The notes: a model not told the origin generated them from the letters alone. DNA of 64,000 nt from Bradyrhizobium nitroreducens (GCF_002776695.1 NZ_LFJC01000003.1:2725666-2789665); one strand, 5' to 3'. Positions 9,148 to 18,288 are shown, counted from the stretch's first letter. Numbers and translations are program-made.

Positions 9148-10785
9148 ATGGACGCGATCAACCAGCCCCTGCTTGCCGTCCGCGATCTTTCGGTGGCCTT
9201 CCACCAGGGCGGCGCCACCACGCTCGCGGTCGACAAGGTCTCGTTCCAGATCAAGCGCGGCGAATGCCTGGCGCTGGTCGGCGAGTCCGGCTCCGGCAAA
9301 TCCGTCAGCGCGCTCTCCATCCTGAAGCTGCTGCCCTATCCGAACGCCTCGCACCCCTCGGGCAGCATCCGCTTCAAGGGGCAGGAGCTGATCGACCGCT
9401 CCGAGCAGCAGATGCGGGAGATCAGGGGCAGCGACATCTCCATCATCTTCCAGGAGCCGATGACCTCGCTCAATCCGCTGCACACGATCGAGGCGCAGAT
9501 CGGCGAGATCATCCAGCTGCACAATCCGACCAGCAATGCGCAGGCGCGCAAGCGGACGCTGGAGCTCCTGACGCAGGTCGGCATTCCCGAGCCGGAGACG
9601 CGTCTGAACAGCTATCCGCATCAGCTCTCCGGCGGCCAGCGCCAGCGCGTGATGATCGCGATGGCGCTCGCCAACGAGCCGGATCTGTTGATCGCGGACG
9701 AGCCGACCACGGCGCTCGACGTCACCGTGCAGGCGCAGATCCTGGCGCTGCTCGCCGAGATCCGTTCCCGGCTCGGCATGAGCCTGTTGTTCATCACCCA
9801 CGATCTCGGCATCGTGCGCCGTATCGCCGACACCGTCTGCGTCATGAAGGGCGGCGTGATCGTGGAGCAGGGGCCGGTCGAGCAGGTCTTCAAGACCCCG
9901 AAACATCCCTATACGCGCGACCTGCTCGCAGCGGAGCCGAAACCCGATCCGGCACCGCCGCAGCCGGATGCGCCGGTGGTGATGTCGGCCAGTGATCTGA
10001 AAGTGTGGTTTCCGATCAAGCGTGGCCTGATGCGCAAGACGGTCGGCCATATCAAGGCGGTCGACGGCGTCAGCGTCGCCGTGCGCAAGGGTGAGACGCT
10101 CGGCGTGGTCGGCGAATCCGGCTCGGGCAAGACCACGCTGGGGCTGGCCCTGCTGCGGCTGATCTCCTCGAACGGACGCATCGTATTTCTGGGCAAGGAC
10201 ATCCAGGGCCTGCGCTTCAAGGAGATGCGACCGTTCCGGCGCGACATGCAGATCGTGTTCCAGGACCCGTTCGGCTCGCTCTCGCCGCGCATGTCGGTCG
10301 CCGACATCATCGCCGAAGGTCTCTCCGTGCATCAGCCGAAGCTGTCGCGGGAAGAGCGCGAGGCGCGCGTCGTCAAGGCGCTGGAGGACGTCGGACTGAA
10401 GGCCGATACCCGCTTCCGCTATCCCCACGAATTCTCCGGCGGCCAGCGCCAGCGCATCTCGATCGCACGCGCGGTGGTGCTGGAGCCGGATTTCGTCGTG
10501 CTGGACGAGCCGACCAGTGCGCTCGACATGCTGTTCCAGGCCCAGATGGTCGATCTGCTCCGCGAGCTGCAGCGCAAGCGCGAGCTGACCTACATGTTCA
10601 TCTCGCACGATCTGCGCGTCGTCGCCTCGCTTGCGAGCCATCTGATCGTGATGCGCGGCGGCAAGGTGGTCGAAGAGGGGCAGGCTGCCGAGCTGTTCAA
10701 GAATCCGAAGACGGATTACACCCGCGCGCTGTTTGCGGCGGCGTTTCGGTTGGAGACGGCCGGCAACGGGACGGTGGCAACGTAG
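9148..10785 (+). CDS. yejF: Peptide ABC transporter ATP-binding protein YejF (double ATPase)
   Basis: A 545-residue fused double ABC ATPase that drives the YejBE permease from the cytoplasm. The first half has Walker A GESGSGKS, signature LSGGQRQRV and Walker [13 protein letters not shown]. The second half has [18 protein letters not shown] and [11 protein letters not shown]. Each half is followed by the OppD/OppF-type C-terminal region ([12 protein letters not shown] in the first). All core residues are present. It is the last gene of the operon; a strong hairpin and a dispersed repeat follow. Confidence 0.95.
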   Translation: MDAINQPLLAVRDLSVAFHQGGATTLAVDKVSFQIKRGECLALVGESGSGKSVSALSILKLLPYPNASHPSGSIRFKGQELIDRSEQQMREIRGSDISIIFQEPMTSLNPLHTIEAQIGEIIQLHNPTSNAQARKRTLELLTQVGIPEPETRLNSYPHQLSGGQRQRVMIAMALANEPDLLIADEPTTALDVTVQAQILALLAEIRSRLGMSLLFITHDLGIVRRIADTVCVMKGGVIVEQGPVEQVFKTPKHPYTRDLLAAEPKPDPAPPQPDAPVVMSASDLKVWFPIKRGLMRKTVGHIKAVDGVSVAVRKGETLGVVGESGSGKTTLGLALLRLISSNGRIVFLGKDIQGLRFKEMRPFRRDMQIVFQDPFGSLSPRMSVADIIAEGLSVHQPKLSREEREARVVKALEDVGLKADTRFRYPHEFSGGQRQRISIARAVVLEPDFVVLDEPTSALDMLFQAQMVDLLRELQRKRELTYMFISHDLRVVASLASHLIVMRGGKVVEEGQAAELFKNPKTDYTRALFAAAFRLETAGNGTVAT

Positions 10786-10789
10786 CGCC

Positions 10790-10825
10790 GTGGGATGGGT
10801 AGAGCGCACGCTCTCCCCATCCCAC
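10790..10825 (+). terminator. Strong hairpin after the yej operon
   Basis: GTGGGATGGGTAGAGC pairs with GCTCTCCCCATCCCAC with one mismatch and a short loop, 5 bp after the yejF stop. There is no clear T run, so it may be a stabilising or repeat palindrome more than a classical terminator. The GGATGGGTAGAGCG core resembles the small palindromic repeat at 24242-24274. Confidence 0.5.
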
Positions 10826-10836
10826 AAAGTCTCGCT

Positions 10837-10938
10837 AGAGCGTTTTCGAGCGAAGTGGACACCGGTTCGCGTGAAGAAAACGCGTCAAAACAAGAATCTA
10901 GAGCTTCGGTTCTGATTCAATCAGAACCGAAAATGCTC
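10837..10938. repeat. Dispersed ~103-bp repeat, copy 1
   Basis: The copy runs from AGAGCGTTTTCGAGCGAAG through GACACCGGTTCGCGTGAAG and CGCGTCAAAACAAGAATCT to CAGAACCGAAAATGCTC. The same unit occurs inverted at 55231-55333 and, cut by the window edge, at 63920-64000. It contains the short palindrome GGTTCTGATTNAATCAGAACC and near-inverted AGAGC ends. All copies are intergenic. Confidence 0.85.
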
Positions 10939-11059
10939 GAGCGCGAGCCTCATGCCCCCTTCAAGACGGGTGAGATTGGCTTCTGGCTGCCTTCCAGCCC
11001 GGGGCGGATACGTGTCTTCGCTTGGCGGCGCGACCGGTCAGGGACGGTTCGGTAAGGCC

Positions 11060-11365
11060 TCAATGCGTCCAGGGCTCGCCGCGGCGGAACGAGAAATTGT
11101 CGGCATAGGCGACCGGGCGGCGGATCGAATCCTGGGGCTCTATGACCTGGTAGGCGATGCCCTTGCGCTCGCAATAGGCGACCGCCTCCTCCTTGCTGTG
11201 GAAGCGCAGCGTGATCTGCTGCTTCATGTCCCCCGACGAGGTCCAGCCCATCAGCGGCTCGACCGAACGCGGCTGCTCCGGCTCGTAGTCCAGCTGCCAT
11301 TCCTTCGTCTTGGACCGGCCGGATTGCATCGCGTTCTTGGCGGGCTTGAAAATGCGTGCGGTCAT
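11060..11365 (-). CDS. NADH dehydrogenase accessory subunit, NDUFS4-like (ETC complex I subunit)
   Basis: A 101-residue protein with the features of the ETC complex I subunit family: KNAMQSGRSKTKEWQLDYEP near the start, a central PLMGWTSSGDM and the C-terminal NFSFRRGEPWTH. In mitochondria and alphaproteobacteria this accessory subunit (NDUFS4, 18 kDa) binds the peripheral arm of complex I near the NADH-oxidising module. There is no signal peptide or membrane segment, as expected. It stands alone, not in a nuo operon, which is normal for this subunit. Confidence 0.88.
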   Translation of the reverse strand: MTARIFKPAKNAMQSGRSKTKEWQLDYEPEQPRSVEPLMGWTSSGDMKQQITLRFHSKEEAVAYCERKGIAYQVIEPQDSIRRPVAYADNFSFRRGEPWTH

Positions 11366-11620
11366 GGGGGCCGGGCCTCGTTTTTCGTCTTTTCGTTCGA
11401 TTTCGATGCGTCAGGGTGGCAGTTGGTGCAAACCTCGGGGATAGTATAGAGACACCGGTTGGGAACTGATTGGTGATTCCGGCCCCCGTAGCCTCTGCGA
11501 CGGTATAGTCATTATGCTGCACCGTGACAATTGCGTACCCGCCTTCGGCGCCGGGATCCCGCCCGGTGGCACTGCCTCCCCGACCTCAGTGTGTCCGCCC
11601 CCTCCGAGAGCTCCCCTCGC

Positions 11621-12796
11621 ATGGCCTTCCTGAACATCAACGCCACGCTCCCCGAAAAAGGCCGTGACCTCCGGCTCGATTTGTTTCGCGGCGTCGCGAA
11701 CTGGGCGATCTTCCTCGACCACATCCCCGACAACGTCGTGAACTGGATCACGACGCGCAATTACGGCTTTTCCGACGCCGCCGATCTGTTCGTCTTCATC
11801 TCCGGCTACACCGCCTCGTTCGTCTATGCGCGCATGATGCTGGACCGCGGCTTCATCGTCGGCGCCACCCGGCTGACCAAGCGGGTCTGGCAGCTCTACG
11901 TCGCCCACATCATCCTGTTCGTGATCTACATCGCCTCGATCAGCTATCTGGCGCTGCGCTTCGGCGATAGCGAGATGATCAACGAGTTCAACGTCGCCGG
12001 CCTCGTCGACAACGCCACCGAGACGCTGCGCCAGGGCTTGTTCCTGCGCTTCAAGCCGCTCAATCTCGACGTGCTGCCGCTCTACATCGTGCTGATGGGC
12101 CTGTTTCCGCCGGTGCTGTGGTTCATGCTGCGCAAGCCCGATCTGACCATGGTGCTGGCGATCGTGCTGTGGCTGGCGGCGCGTCACTTCGGCTGGAATC
12201 TGAACGCCTATCCGGCCGGCCAGTGGTACTTCAACCCGTATTGCTGGCAGGTGCTGTTCGTGTTCGGCGCCTGGTGCGCGATGGGCGGGGCGCGGCGATC
12301 GATGACGCTGATCAACGCGCCGATCACGCTCTATCTCTGTCTCGGCTATCTCCTGTTCGCGCTGGTCATGACCATGGCCGGCCGCTTCCCCGCCTTCGGC
12401 GGCATGTTCCCGGAGTGGCTGTTCTCGGCCTTCAACCCGAACGACAAGACCAACCTTGCGCCCTATCGCTTCATCCACTTCGTCGTGATCGTGATCCTGG
12501 TGATCCGCTTCGTGCCGAAGGAATGGCCGGGGCTCGAATGGAAGGTGTTCGATCCCCTGATCGTCTGCGGCCAGCAATCGCTCGCCGTGTTCTGCGTCGG
12601 CGTGTTCCTGTCCTTCGTCGGCCATTTCGAGCTGTCGATGAGCTCGGGGTCGCTGTTCGCGCAGATCTTCGTCAGCATCGCCGGCATCGCGATCATGACG
12701 ACGGTGGCCTATTACATCTCGTGGTCGAAGAAGCAGGACAAGCCGCTGAAGCCCCCGCCGCCCAAGCCTGCGGCCAGTGCGGCGAAGGCTGCCTGA
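11621..12796 (+). CDS. opgC: OpgC-family membrane protein
   Basis: A 391-residue inner-membrane protein with about ten hydrophobic segments. The start GRDLRLDLFRGVANWAIFLDHIP and the following ISGYTASFVYARMM are the hallmark of the OpgC family, which is related to acyltransferase-3 proteins. OpgC proteins transfer succinyl groups to osmoregulated periplasmic glucans, for example in Rhodobacter sphaeroides; that activity is inferred here by family. The C-terminus is a Lys/Pro-rich tail. The ATG at 11621 is used; an in-frame GTG at 11591 would add ten residues. Confidence 0.82.
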   Translation: MAFLNINATLPEKGRDLRLDLFRGVANWAIFLDHIPDNVVNWITTRNYGFSDAADLFVFISGYTASFVYARMMLDRGFIVGATRLTKRVWQLYVAHIILFVIYIASISYLALRFGDSEMINEFNVAGLVDNATETLRQGLFLRFKPLNLDVLPLYIVLMGLFPPVLWFMLRKPDLTMVLAIVLWLAARHFGWNLNAYPAGQWYFNPYCWQVLFVFGAWCAMGGARRSMTLINAPITLYLCLGYLLFALVMTMAGRFPAFGGMFPEWLFSAFNPNDKTNLAPYRFIHFVVIVILVIRFVPKEWPGLEWKVFDPLIVCGQQSLAVFCVGVFLSFVGHFELSMSSGSLFAQIFVSIAGIAIMTTVAYYISWSKKQDKPLKPPPPKPAASAAKAA

Positions 12797-12963
12797 GCCG
12801 AGAAAGACCGACATTCGGAGCGCGCCGGGCAATCGCCTTGGCGGCTCGGGCGATAATCGATTGACTTGCGTCAACCAGGCGTCGCGCAGGCCGGCCTAAT
12901 GTCGTCACGACACGCGCCGCCTCACAGATGTCGGCGGCCTCCCCTCGGACAAGGCCCAAGCAC

Positions 12964-13362
12964 ATGCCCTCTCATTTTCACGCCGTAGTATGGATCGACC
13001 ATTCGCAGGCCAAAATCTTCCATCTCGGCCTGAGCGGCTCCGACGAAGTCACGTTGCATCCGCAACTGGCAACGCGTCACCTTCATCACAAGGCCAACGT
13101 GGTCGGCAGCGGCCATGCCGCCCCCGACAAGGCGTTCTACACCGAGGTGAGCAAAGCCCTCGCCGATGCCGGTGAGATCCTCATCATCGGTCCGGCGAGC
13201 GCGAAGACGGAGCTGGCCAGCCACCTTCGTGCGCACGCCCCCGACATCGCCAGGCGGATTGCCGCGGTGGAGGCGGCCGATCATCCTTCCGACGCCGAAA
13301 TCATCGCCTATGCGAAACGTCACTTCAAACTGCCGCTGCCGCGCGTGCAGGCACCGGGATAG
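12964..13362 (+). CDS. eRF1-domain-3-like protein ('translational machinery protein' family)
   Basis: A 132-residue soluble protein. HAVVWIDHSQAKIFH at the start, a His-rich HLHHKANVVGSGHA segment and EILIIGPASAKTELASHL place it with small bacterial proteins annotated as translational machinery or host-attachment proteins, which share the fold of domain 3 of eukaryotic release factor 1. A biological role is not established. The ATG at 12964 is favoured over one 36 bp upstream because the conserved part begins there. It converges on a small gene with a shared hairpin between them. Confidence 0.7.
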   Translation: MPSHFHAVVWIDHSQAKIFHLGLSGSDEVTLHPQLATRHLHHKANVVGSGHAAPDKAFYTEVSKALADAGEILIIGPASAKTELASHLRAHAPDIARRIAAVEAADHPSDAEIIAYAKRHFKLPLPRVQAPG

Positions 13363-13385
13363 GCCGCGGCGTCGGCAATGACCCA

Positions 13386-13420
13386 GGCGCGATGATGGGG
13401 CACGCCCCGCTCATCGCGCC
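13386..13420. terminator. Bidirectional hairpin between convergent genes
   Basis: GGCGCGATGA at 13386-13395 pairs with TCATCGCGCC at 13411-13420 around an inner GGGGCACGCCCC. It lies between the stops of the genes at 12964-13362 and 13421-13615. Confidence 0.6.
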
Positions 13421-13615
13421 TCAAGCCGCTTCCTCGCCGTCGAACTCGGTGAACTTCTTGTAGATCCAGTCGCGGCCGTCGTGGCGGCGCCAGACCTTGC
13501 CGTACACGAGCCGACCGTTGATCGAGCGGCGCGGCACGATCACGGTCCAGAGGTGCCAGACCTCGCTCCAGGTCGATTGCGGACCGGCGGTTCGGAGATT
13601 GCGATCGATGGACAT
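13421..13615 (-). CDS. Conserved small hypothetical protein
   Basis: A 64-residue basic, Trp-rich protein (WSEVWHLWTVIVPRRSINGRLVYGKVWRR, shown here only to residue level as alternating Trp and Arg) ending in acidic residues. It has no signal peptide or membrane helix and I do not recognise a domain. The even composition and the shared convergent terminator with its neighbour support a real gene. The start is the ATG at 13613-13615. Confidence 0.6.
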   Translation of the reverse strand: MSIDRNLRTAGPQSTWSEVWHLWTVIVPRRSINGRLVYGKVWRRHDGRDWIYKKFTEFDGEEAA

Positions 13616-13964
13616 GGCGTAGAACTCACTGACGCAGCACTCACTTGCGCAGAACTCAACCGGAGCGAACGCCGCGATGAGTTGCGATCTCGTGTGAGCA
13701 CGGATTGCAAGCCCCGTCGGGAGCCGGGATCAATCTGATACCGATCGCCGGAGCGGCCGCAACGACCGCTCGTCCTTAACCTAACCGGTCAACCTTACTT
13801 CCCGTGGCCAACGTCAGCGGAGCGGTTGAAAGCCGGCGCCGATCCATTCTAGAGTGCAGGTACGATTTGAGAGCGGCCGCGCCAGCTTGGGGGCGGGATT
13901 ATTGATTGAGCTGACGCCTAATTTTGCGATTGAATTTTCGAGAAGACTCGTCGGGGCGACCACA
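13616..13964. other. Gene-poor gap
   Basis: No convincing gene was seen in these 349 bases. The open frames on both strands here are short, overlap each other and lack ribosome binding sites. A run of AAC-rich sequence (CTTAACCTAACCGGTCAACC) near 13777-13796 is the only notable composition shift. Confidence 0.4.
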
Positions 13965-14123
13965 ATGAATTTGGAATGTGCACGTCTGCGCCTGGCGCTG
14001 CGATCGACGCCGCCTGCGCCGGTCGCAAGGACGCCGGCGCAAGAGCGGCCGAAAGCCGCGAACGACAACCATTTGGTCTGGCCGTTCGTCCCGTTTCCGG
14101 CGGGCTGGCACGCGTCGGCCTGA
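13965..14123 (+). CDS. Possible small hypothetical protein
   Basis: A 52-residue frame (starting MNLECARLRL) with a Pro/Ala-rich centre, a KAANDNHLVWPF segment and the end PFPAGWHASA. The ANDN-plus-WP pattern recurs in short uncharacterised rhizobial proteins, which is the main argument for coding. No strong ribosome binding site precedes it, and overlapping frames exist on the other strand. Confidence 0.35.
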   Translation: MNLECARLRLALRSTPPAPVARTPAQERPKAANDNHLVWPFVPFPAGWHASA

Positions 14124-14294
14124 TTGGCCGGATGTTTCCCAAAATGACGCCGGAAAAGCGCAACGCCGCGCAAGCGGAATATCATCGCTTGGCGGCGTCC
14201 GTTTAGACATTGGGCGCTGAAATCCCCAACACACATATGTCTACGGCGACAGCCAAAGGTTCGATGACGCTTCGGTCATTCTGACCGGCTTCGC

Positions 14295-14669
14295 TCAGAC
14301 CCCGGCGCTGGACGTTGCCTGGCCATTGGCTTGAAGCACGCCTTGCGCGTCGTAGGTCTGTCCCGCCTGACCGCCCTGGTTGCCCTGCGCGCTCGCCGAG
14401 GTCTGCACCTCGGTGGTGCCGTCGGAATAGGTAATCGTCGTGGTGGTGACACCGTCGATGGTGATGGAGACCTCGCTGACGATGGTCTTGGCCGCGCCGC
14501 TGCCGCCCGATCCGGCGCTGCCACTCGCCGATTGCGAGGACGACGTCTCCGATGTCGCTGACGCCGCTGACGTCGATGAAGCTGCCGACGTCGGGGATGC
14601 CGACGTCGTGGCGGCCGACGGGGACACCGTCGCGGTCGCACTGGCTGAAGCAATCGCACTGATCGACAT
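14295..14669 (-). CDS. Ser/Thr/Ala-rich hypothetical protein
   Basis: A 124-residue low-complexity protein. Residues 1-55 are almost only Ser, Ala and Thr; a Gly-rich linker follows, then a short ordered part (TIVSEVSITIDGVTTTTITY, about 63-82) and a Gln/Gly-rich end. No signal peptide or membrane helix is evident. The start ATG (14667-14669) follows GCGAGG at 6-base spacing. The frame could extend upstream, but the ribosome binding site decides the start. The ordered strand-rich part resembles a short beta-hairpin repeat; the function is unknown. Confidence 0.6.
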   Translation of the reverse strand: MSISAIASASATATVSPSAATTSASPTSAASSTSAASATSETSSSQSASGSAGSGGSGAAKTIVSEVSITIDGVTTTTITYSDGTTEVQTSASAQGNQGGQAGQTYDAQGVLQANGQATSSAGV

Positions 14670-14829
14670 GAAGACCTCGCCTGAAGGAAATATCGGGCGC
14701 AGCGCCGGTTGTGCGCCCTCTCCTTCAACGCGGCAGGCGGGCCAAGCAGGCGCAGGAATCTGCGCCCTCGCCCGGAATACCGGACAGGTCGAAATCACGA
14801 GGAAAATGAAAGGGATTCATCGCCGGGAC

Positions 14830-14906
14830 TGGTCGGGGCAGCTGGATTCGAACCAACGACCTGCAGTACCCAAAACTGCCGCGCTACCAGGCTGCGCTAT
14901 ACCCCG
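14830..14906 (-). tRNA. tRNA-Pro(TGG)
   Basis: Read on the minus strand the sequence folds into a full cloverleaf. Acceptor CGGGGTA pairs with TGCCCCG plus discriminator A and an encoded CCA. The D arm has GCGC/GCGC. The anticodon stem GCAGT/ACTGC encloses the loop TTTGGGT with anticodon TGG, and the T arm carries TTCGAAT. It is 77 bases including CCA. Confidence 0.95.
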
Positions 14907-14980
14907 AATGTCCGGCGAGCCCCGTCGATACACGCTTCCAAAGGCGCCAGCAAGGCTGGCAACGCCTCCGGAAGGCGCCC

Positions 14981-15466
14981 CTATTTGCTGCCGAACAGCG
15001 GGTGGCCGACGCGGTCGCCGGGGCGGATGCCGTATTTCTGTGCCGTTCCCGCCACCACCTCCAGCACCGCCCGGGCGGGCCCCCGGGACGAGATGATCTT
15101 GGTCGACATCGGCTCGGTGTTCTCGGCGATGCGCAGGATGCGACCATTGGCGCCGATGAAGATCATGTCGAGCGAGACGTAGGTGTTCTTCATCCACATC
15201 GACACCTCCTGCTCGGGGCTGAAGTCGAACAGCATGCCTTTGCCGTCCGCGAGCTCCTTGCGGTACATCAGGCCGGTTTGCTTCTCCTCCTCGGTCGTCG
15301 CCATTTCGACCGAGAACACTTGCACGCCGTTCTTGGTGACGATCTCCAGCGGCTGGAAGCTGGCGGCGCGGGCCGGCATGCCGCCGACGGCAAGACCGGC
15401 GATGACGAGGACGGCGGCAAGCCAACCCTTGAGAGCGGACCAGACAGCCTTTCGATCAGGATTCAT
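14981..15466 (-). CDS. DUF192 family secreted protein
   Basis: A 161-residue protein with an N-terminal signal peptide (hydrophobic residues 12-30, cleavage after ARA). The DUF192 domain fills the rest: EEKQTGLMYRKEL, GMLFDF, SMWMKNTYVSLDMIFI and the final GDRVGHPLF are family hallmarks. The biochemical role of DUF192 is not settled; the fold is a small beta barrel with a conserved MWMKNT loop. It sits just upstream of tRNA-Pro in the same orientation, with 74 bp between them. Confidence 0.88.
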   Translation of the reverse strand: MNPDRKAVWSALKGWLAAVLVIAGLAVGGMPARAASFQPLEIVTKNGVQVFSVEMATTEEEKQTGLMYRKELADGKGMLFDFSPEQEVSMWMKNTYVSLDMIFIGANGRILRIAENTEPMSTKIISSRGPARAVLEVVAGTAQKYGIRPGDRVGHPLFGSK

Positions 15467-15618
15467 GGGGGAACACTCGAGGCGTGGGACAGGAACCAGT
15501 CCTTACGCGGCGATCGCCGGAAAAGCCATAGGCGCGCCGGCCTGCCGACGCGCCTCTGCTCACGATTGCGGGAATTGGTAACTCGAGCGTCGTCGGGACG
15601 CGCGGCGTCTCTTCGCAC

Positions 15619-16308
15619 TTAGTGCGACTGCAATCCCGGCGATCCGGTCTCGGGATGGATCTCGGCCGCCATCATGCCCTTGGAGCCGGGCCCGAAGCGG
15701 ACCAGGACATACTGGCCGGGCCTGAGCTCGGTCATGCCGAAGCGGCGCAGCGTCTCCATGTGCACGAAAATGTCGGGCGTCCCCTCGCCACAGGTCAGGA
15801 AGCCGAAGCCGCGCAGCCGGTTGAACCATTTGACCTGGGCTCGTTCCAGCCCGCTGGTCGGGGTGACCGTGACATGGGTGCGCGGCGGCAGCATCTGCGC
15901 CGGATGGATCGCGGTCGACTCGTCCATCGAGACCACGCGGAACGCCTGGTATCCCTTGGCGCGCTGGATGCACTCGACGACGATGCGGGCGCCTTCATAG
16001 GCGGTCTGGAAGCCATCGCGCCTAAGCACGGTAACGTGCAGGAGCACGTCCGGCCAGCCGTTGTCGGGCACGATGAAGCCGTAGCCTTTGGAGGCGTCGA
16101 ACCACTTGATGACGCCGTGGACTTCGACGAGATTGGCGCTTGCCTCACCGAGCCCGCTGAAAGGACTGAGTCCGCTCTCGCGACCGGCACCGCCGTGTTC
16201 GCCCGGCGTGATCCGCCCGGACGATACCCCCTGCCCGGGAACCCCGAGCTTCTTGGACTCAAATCCGTCCGACGACCCCATAACCCCGGACCCCACACTG
16301 CCATGCAA
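15619..16308 (-). CDS. Double cold-shock domain protein
   Basis: A 229-residue protein with two cold-shock (OB-fold) domains: about residues 63-130 (VIKWFDASKGYGFIVPD) and 155-222 (QVKWFNRLRGFGFL plus DIFVHMETL). Both contain RNP1-like GYGFI/GFGFL and RNP2-like VLLHV/IFVHM motifs, so binding to single-stranded RNA or DNA is expected. The N-terminal 60 residues are Gly/Ser-rich and probably disordered. An internal ATG ten codons in is an alternative start. Double-domain cold-shock proteins are common in Rhizobiales. Confidence 0.9.
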   Translation of the reverse strand: MHGSVGSGVMGSSDGFESKKLGVPGQGVSSGRITPGEHGGAGRESGLSPFSGLGEASANLVEVHGVIKWFDASKGYGFIVPDNGWPDVLLHVTVLRRDGFQTAYEGARIVVECIQRAKGYQAFRVVSMDESTAIHPAQMLPPRTHVTVTPTSGLERAQVKWFNRLRGFGFLTCGEGTPDIFVHMETLRRFGMTELRPGQYVLVRFGPGSKGMMAAEIHPETGSPGLQSH

Positions 16309-16479
16309 CCCGCCACATCGGCGGCGCTCGAATCACGCGTCTTAAGAGAATGTTCTCAATTGGACGCGACGCGAATCTTTCGACTCAAAAGATAACACTC
16401 CCGGTTGCGAGGCATAGACAAAAAAGAGATTCGCCGGAACCTATGAACAGCTTGCACAGCCGCGAATCAAATTGATGCC

Positions 16480-17241
16480 TCAATTGCCGACAAAGGGGCC
16501 GAGCGCTTCGCCGATGTCGTGATGGATGACGAGGTCGGCGATGTCGTCCTGTTCGGTCGGCTCGCGATTGATGATCACCAGACGTGCACCCGCGTCCTTC
16601 GCCATCATCGGAAAGCCCGCCGCCGGCCAGACCACGAGCGAGGAACCGATCGCGATGAACAGGTCGCAGGCCCGCGACAGCGCGGTCGCACGCTGCATTT
16701 CCTCGTCAGGCATCATCTGTCCAAAGGAGATCGTGGCGGTCTTCACCGGCTCGTCGCAGGCCGTGCAGTTGGGCGCGGCGCCCTCTTCGTCGAAGCGACG
16801 CTTCACCCAATCGAGCGGATAGACCTGCCCACAACCGATGCAGCGCGCATAAGTGGTATTGCCGTGAAGTTCAATCACGTGCTCGCCGGCGAAGCCGGAG
16901 GCCTGGTGCAGATTGTCGATGTTCTGGGTGATGACGGCGGGAACCTTGCCGGCACGATAGAGCGAGGCCAGCGCGCGATGGCCGCGACCGGGCTTTGCCG
17001 CTGCAAACACCTCCTCCATCGCAAAGCGGCGACGCCAGGATTCGTCGCGCGCCTCCTGGTGCGCGACGAATTCGCCGAACTCGATCGGACGGTTGCGTGT
17101 CCAAATTCCGCCGGGCGAGCGGAAGTCGGGAATGCCGCATTCGGTCGAGATGCCGGCGCCGGTGAACGGCACGATGACCTTGGCCTCGGCGATCATCTCA
17201 CCGAGCCGTTCGACCCCGCTCTGCAGATCCGATGCAATCAA
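16480..17241 (-). CDS. Sir2-family NAD-dependent protein deacylase
   Basis: A 253-residue sirtuin that removes acyl groups from lysines using NAD. Motifs seen are FTGAGISTECGIPDFRS (NAD binding), TQNIDNLHQ, catalytic His in VIELHGN, a four-Cys zinc site (CIGCG and CTACD), and SFGQMMPDEEM. The TTG at 17239-17241 is preferred as start because GGGAG lies about 8 bases upstream and the protein begins at the usual family position. An ATG at 17313 would add 24 residues without family similarity. Confidence 0.9.
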   Translation of the reverse strand: MIASDLQSGVERLGEMIAEAKVIVPFTGAGISTECGIPDFRSPGGIWTRNRPIEFGEFVAHQEARDESWRRRFAMEEVFAAAKPGRGHRALASLYRAGKVPAVITQNIDNLHQASGFAGEHVIELHGNTTYARCIGCGQVYPLDWVKRRFDEEGAAPNCTACDEPVKTATISFGQMMPDEEMQRATALSRACDLFIAIGSSLVVWPAAGFPMMAKDAGARLVIINREPTEQDDIADLVIHHDIGEALGPFVGN

Positions 17242-17483
17242 TTTGCGATCTCCCGATTCGTTTTGCCTGACAGCAACATGCGCAAGCGGCAAGATTGTTG
17301 ACGCTGTTATCAAGCGCTAACGCGTTGCGCTCGGCAATTTTTTCCGACCTTCGCATATCACAATCCTGCAATGCCTCCTCCCCATTGACGCCCCATTCAG
17401 GAGCACCAATGGATGTGCGAACGCGACTCAAGATGATGCGGCGGCAGTGCTTGAGGTAGTTAAGTAAACCCGAGGGGATGGCC

Positions 17484-17648
17484 ATGACAGAAGACGAAGA
17501 ACGCAAAGCCCGTGAGCGCGACGAGATCGCCGCCCGTGTCGCCGCCTTCCGTGCCACGCAGGAGAAATTCAAGCGCGAGCGCGAAGAGTATTTCGTGTCG
17601 ACGCTCGAGAACGCCCGCAAGGTCGAACGGCCCTCGCTTTGGCCGTAA
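17484..17648 (+). CDS. Small charged coiled-coil-like protein
   Basis: A 54-residue protein made almost entirely of Glu, Arg, Lys and Ala (TEDEERKARERDEIA), predicted as one long helix, and ending in ERPSLWP. It is unrecognised. Start: the ATG at 17484 has GAGGGG six bases upstream. The ATG two codons earlier sits directly on that site and is less likely. An intrinsic terminator follows. Confidence 0.65.
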   Translation: MTEDEERKARERDEIAARVAAFRATQEKFKREREEYFVSTLENARKVERPSLWP

Positions 17649-17673
17649 GACACCTCTGATCAACGCGCATGAA

Positions 17674-17704
17674 AAAAGCCCGGAGCATCGCTCCGGGCTT
17701 TTCG
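17674..17704. terminator. Bidirectional intrinsic terminator
   Basis: AAAAGCCCGGAG-CATCG-CTCCGGGCTTTT is a perfect stem with an A run before and a T run after. It can therefore serve both the gene ending at 17648 and the minus-strand gene ending at 17716. Confidence 0.9.
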
Positions 17705-17715
17705 CTTGCTGGTCG

Positions 17716-18003
17716 TTACCAATGGCGCCAGTGGTGATGGTGCCGGTAGTACGGTCCGCCGCCGTAATAGGCGTATGGGCCAGGCCCGTAATAATAGCCG
17801 GGGCCGTCATAATAGCCGTAGCCGGGACCGTAGCCGTAAGGATGCGATGCTGCGACCGCGCCCGCGGTGATCGCGCCGGCGGCGAGGCCGAATGCGAGAC
17901 CCGGACCGATGCCGCGTCCGCGTGCCTCGGCAGGCGCAGGGGCCGCAACCGCGGTCACGCCGACGGCTGCGACGGTGGCCAGAACTGCCAGTGTCTTCTT
18001 CAT
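17716..18003 (-). CDS. Gly/Tyr-rich secreted small protein
   Basis: A 95-residue protein. A signal peptide (about residues 1-28, ending AEARG) leads into a Gly/Ala-rich hydrophobic stretch and a C-terminal half of Tyr-Gly-Pro repeats (YGYGPGYGYY type) finishing with a His-rich RHHHHWRHW. It is probably periplasmic or surface-exposed; the His tail could bind metal, which is only inference. GGAGGAGAGC precedes the ATG at 18001-18003. The downstream stem at 17674-17704 ends the transcript. Confidence 0.75.
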   Translation of the reverse strand: MKKTLAVLATVAAVGVTAVAAPAPAEARGRGIGPGLAFGLAAGAITAGAVAASHPYGYGPGYGYYDGPGYYYGPGPYAYYGGGPYYRHHHHWRHW

Positions 18004-18067
18004 GCTCTCCTCCTTCGCGTCTCCTGGAGATAACGACGAGCACCTGCGATGGTTGCGCGCATGGTGC

Positions 18068-18091
18068 GGAACCGGCCCCTGGAAAAAAGTT
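18068..18091 (+). promoter_or_regulatory. Candidate EcfG-type (general stress sigma) promoter
   Basis: GGAAC at 18068-18072 followed after 15-16 bases by AGTT at 18088-18091 approximates the alphaproteobacterial EcfG consensus GGAAC-N16/17-CGTT. The site is nearly symmetrical, so it could also be read toward the secreted gene at 18003. Downstream lies a terminator-ended stretch. Confidence 0.4.
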
Positions 18092-18180
18092 CGCGGCCTG
18101 CGGAACGAAGTCGCTCCGCGCAGATTGACTTTCCAAGTGCGGGAGCCTCCGCCATCCGGGTTGAGGCAACAGCACGAAGA

Positions 18181-18215
18181 CCCCGTCAGCATCTCCGCGA
18201 TGCTGGCGGGGTTTT
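18181..18215 (+). terminator. Intrinsic terminator in a gap
   Basis: CCCCGTCAGCATC pairs with GATGCTGGCGGGG (one G-T type mismatch), loop TCCGC, followed by TTTT. No coding region precedes it on the plus strand, so it ends either a short non-coding RNA or a leader before the frame at 18289. Confidence 0.7.
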
Positions 18216-18288
18216 CAGTTTCACGGGAACGCGTGGCAGCAGAAACCGACGGCTGCCAGCGGGGCGGAATATCGAGGAGGAGGAAGCC

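Noticed and set aside
9136..10827. 563-residue open frame on the minus strand across yejF
   Set aside because: It is exactly antisense to a gene with complete ABC ATPase motifs; its Arg/His/Asp-rich composition is typical of a shadow frame in GC-rich DNA.
13814..14236. Several overlapping frames of 80-140 codons on both strands
   Set aside because: They exclude one another and none has a ribosome site or protein-like composition; only the 52-codon frame at 13965 was kept, tentatively.
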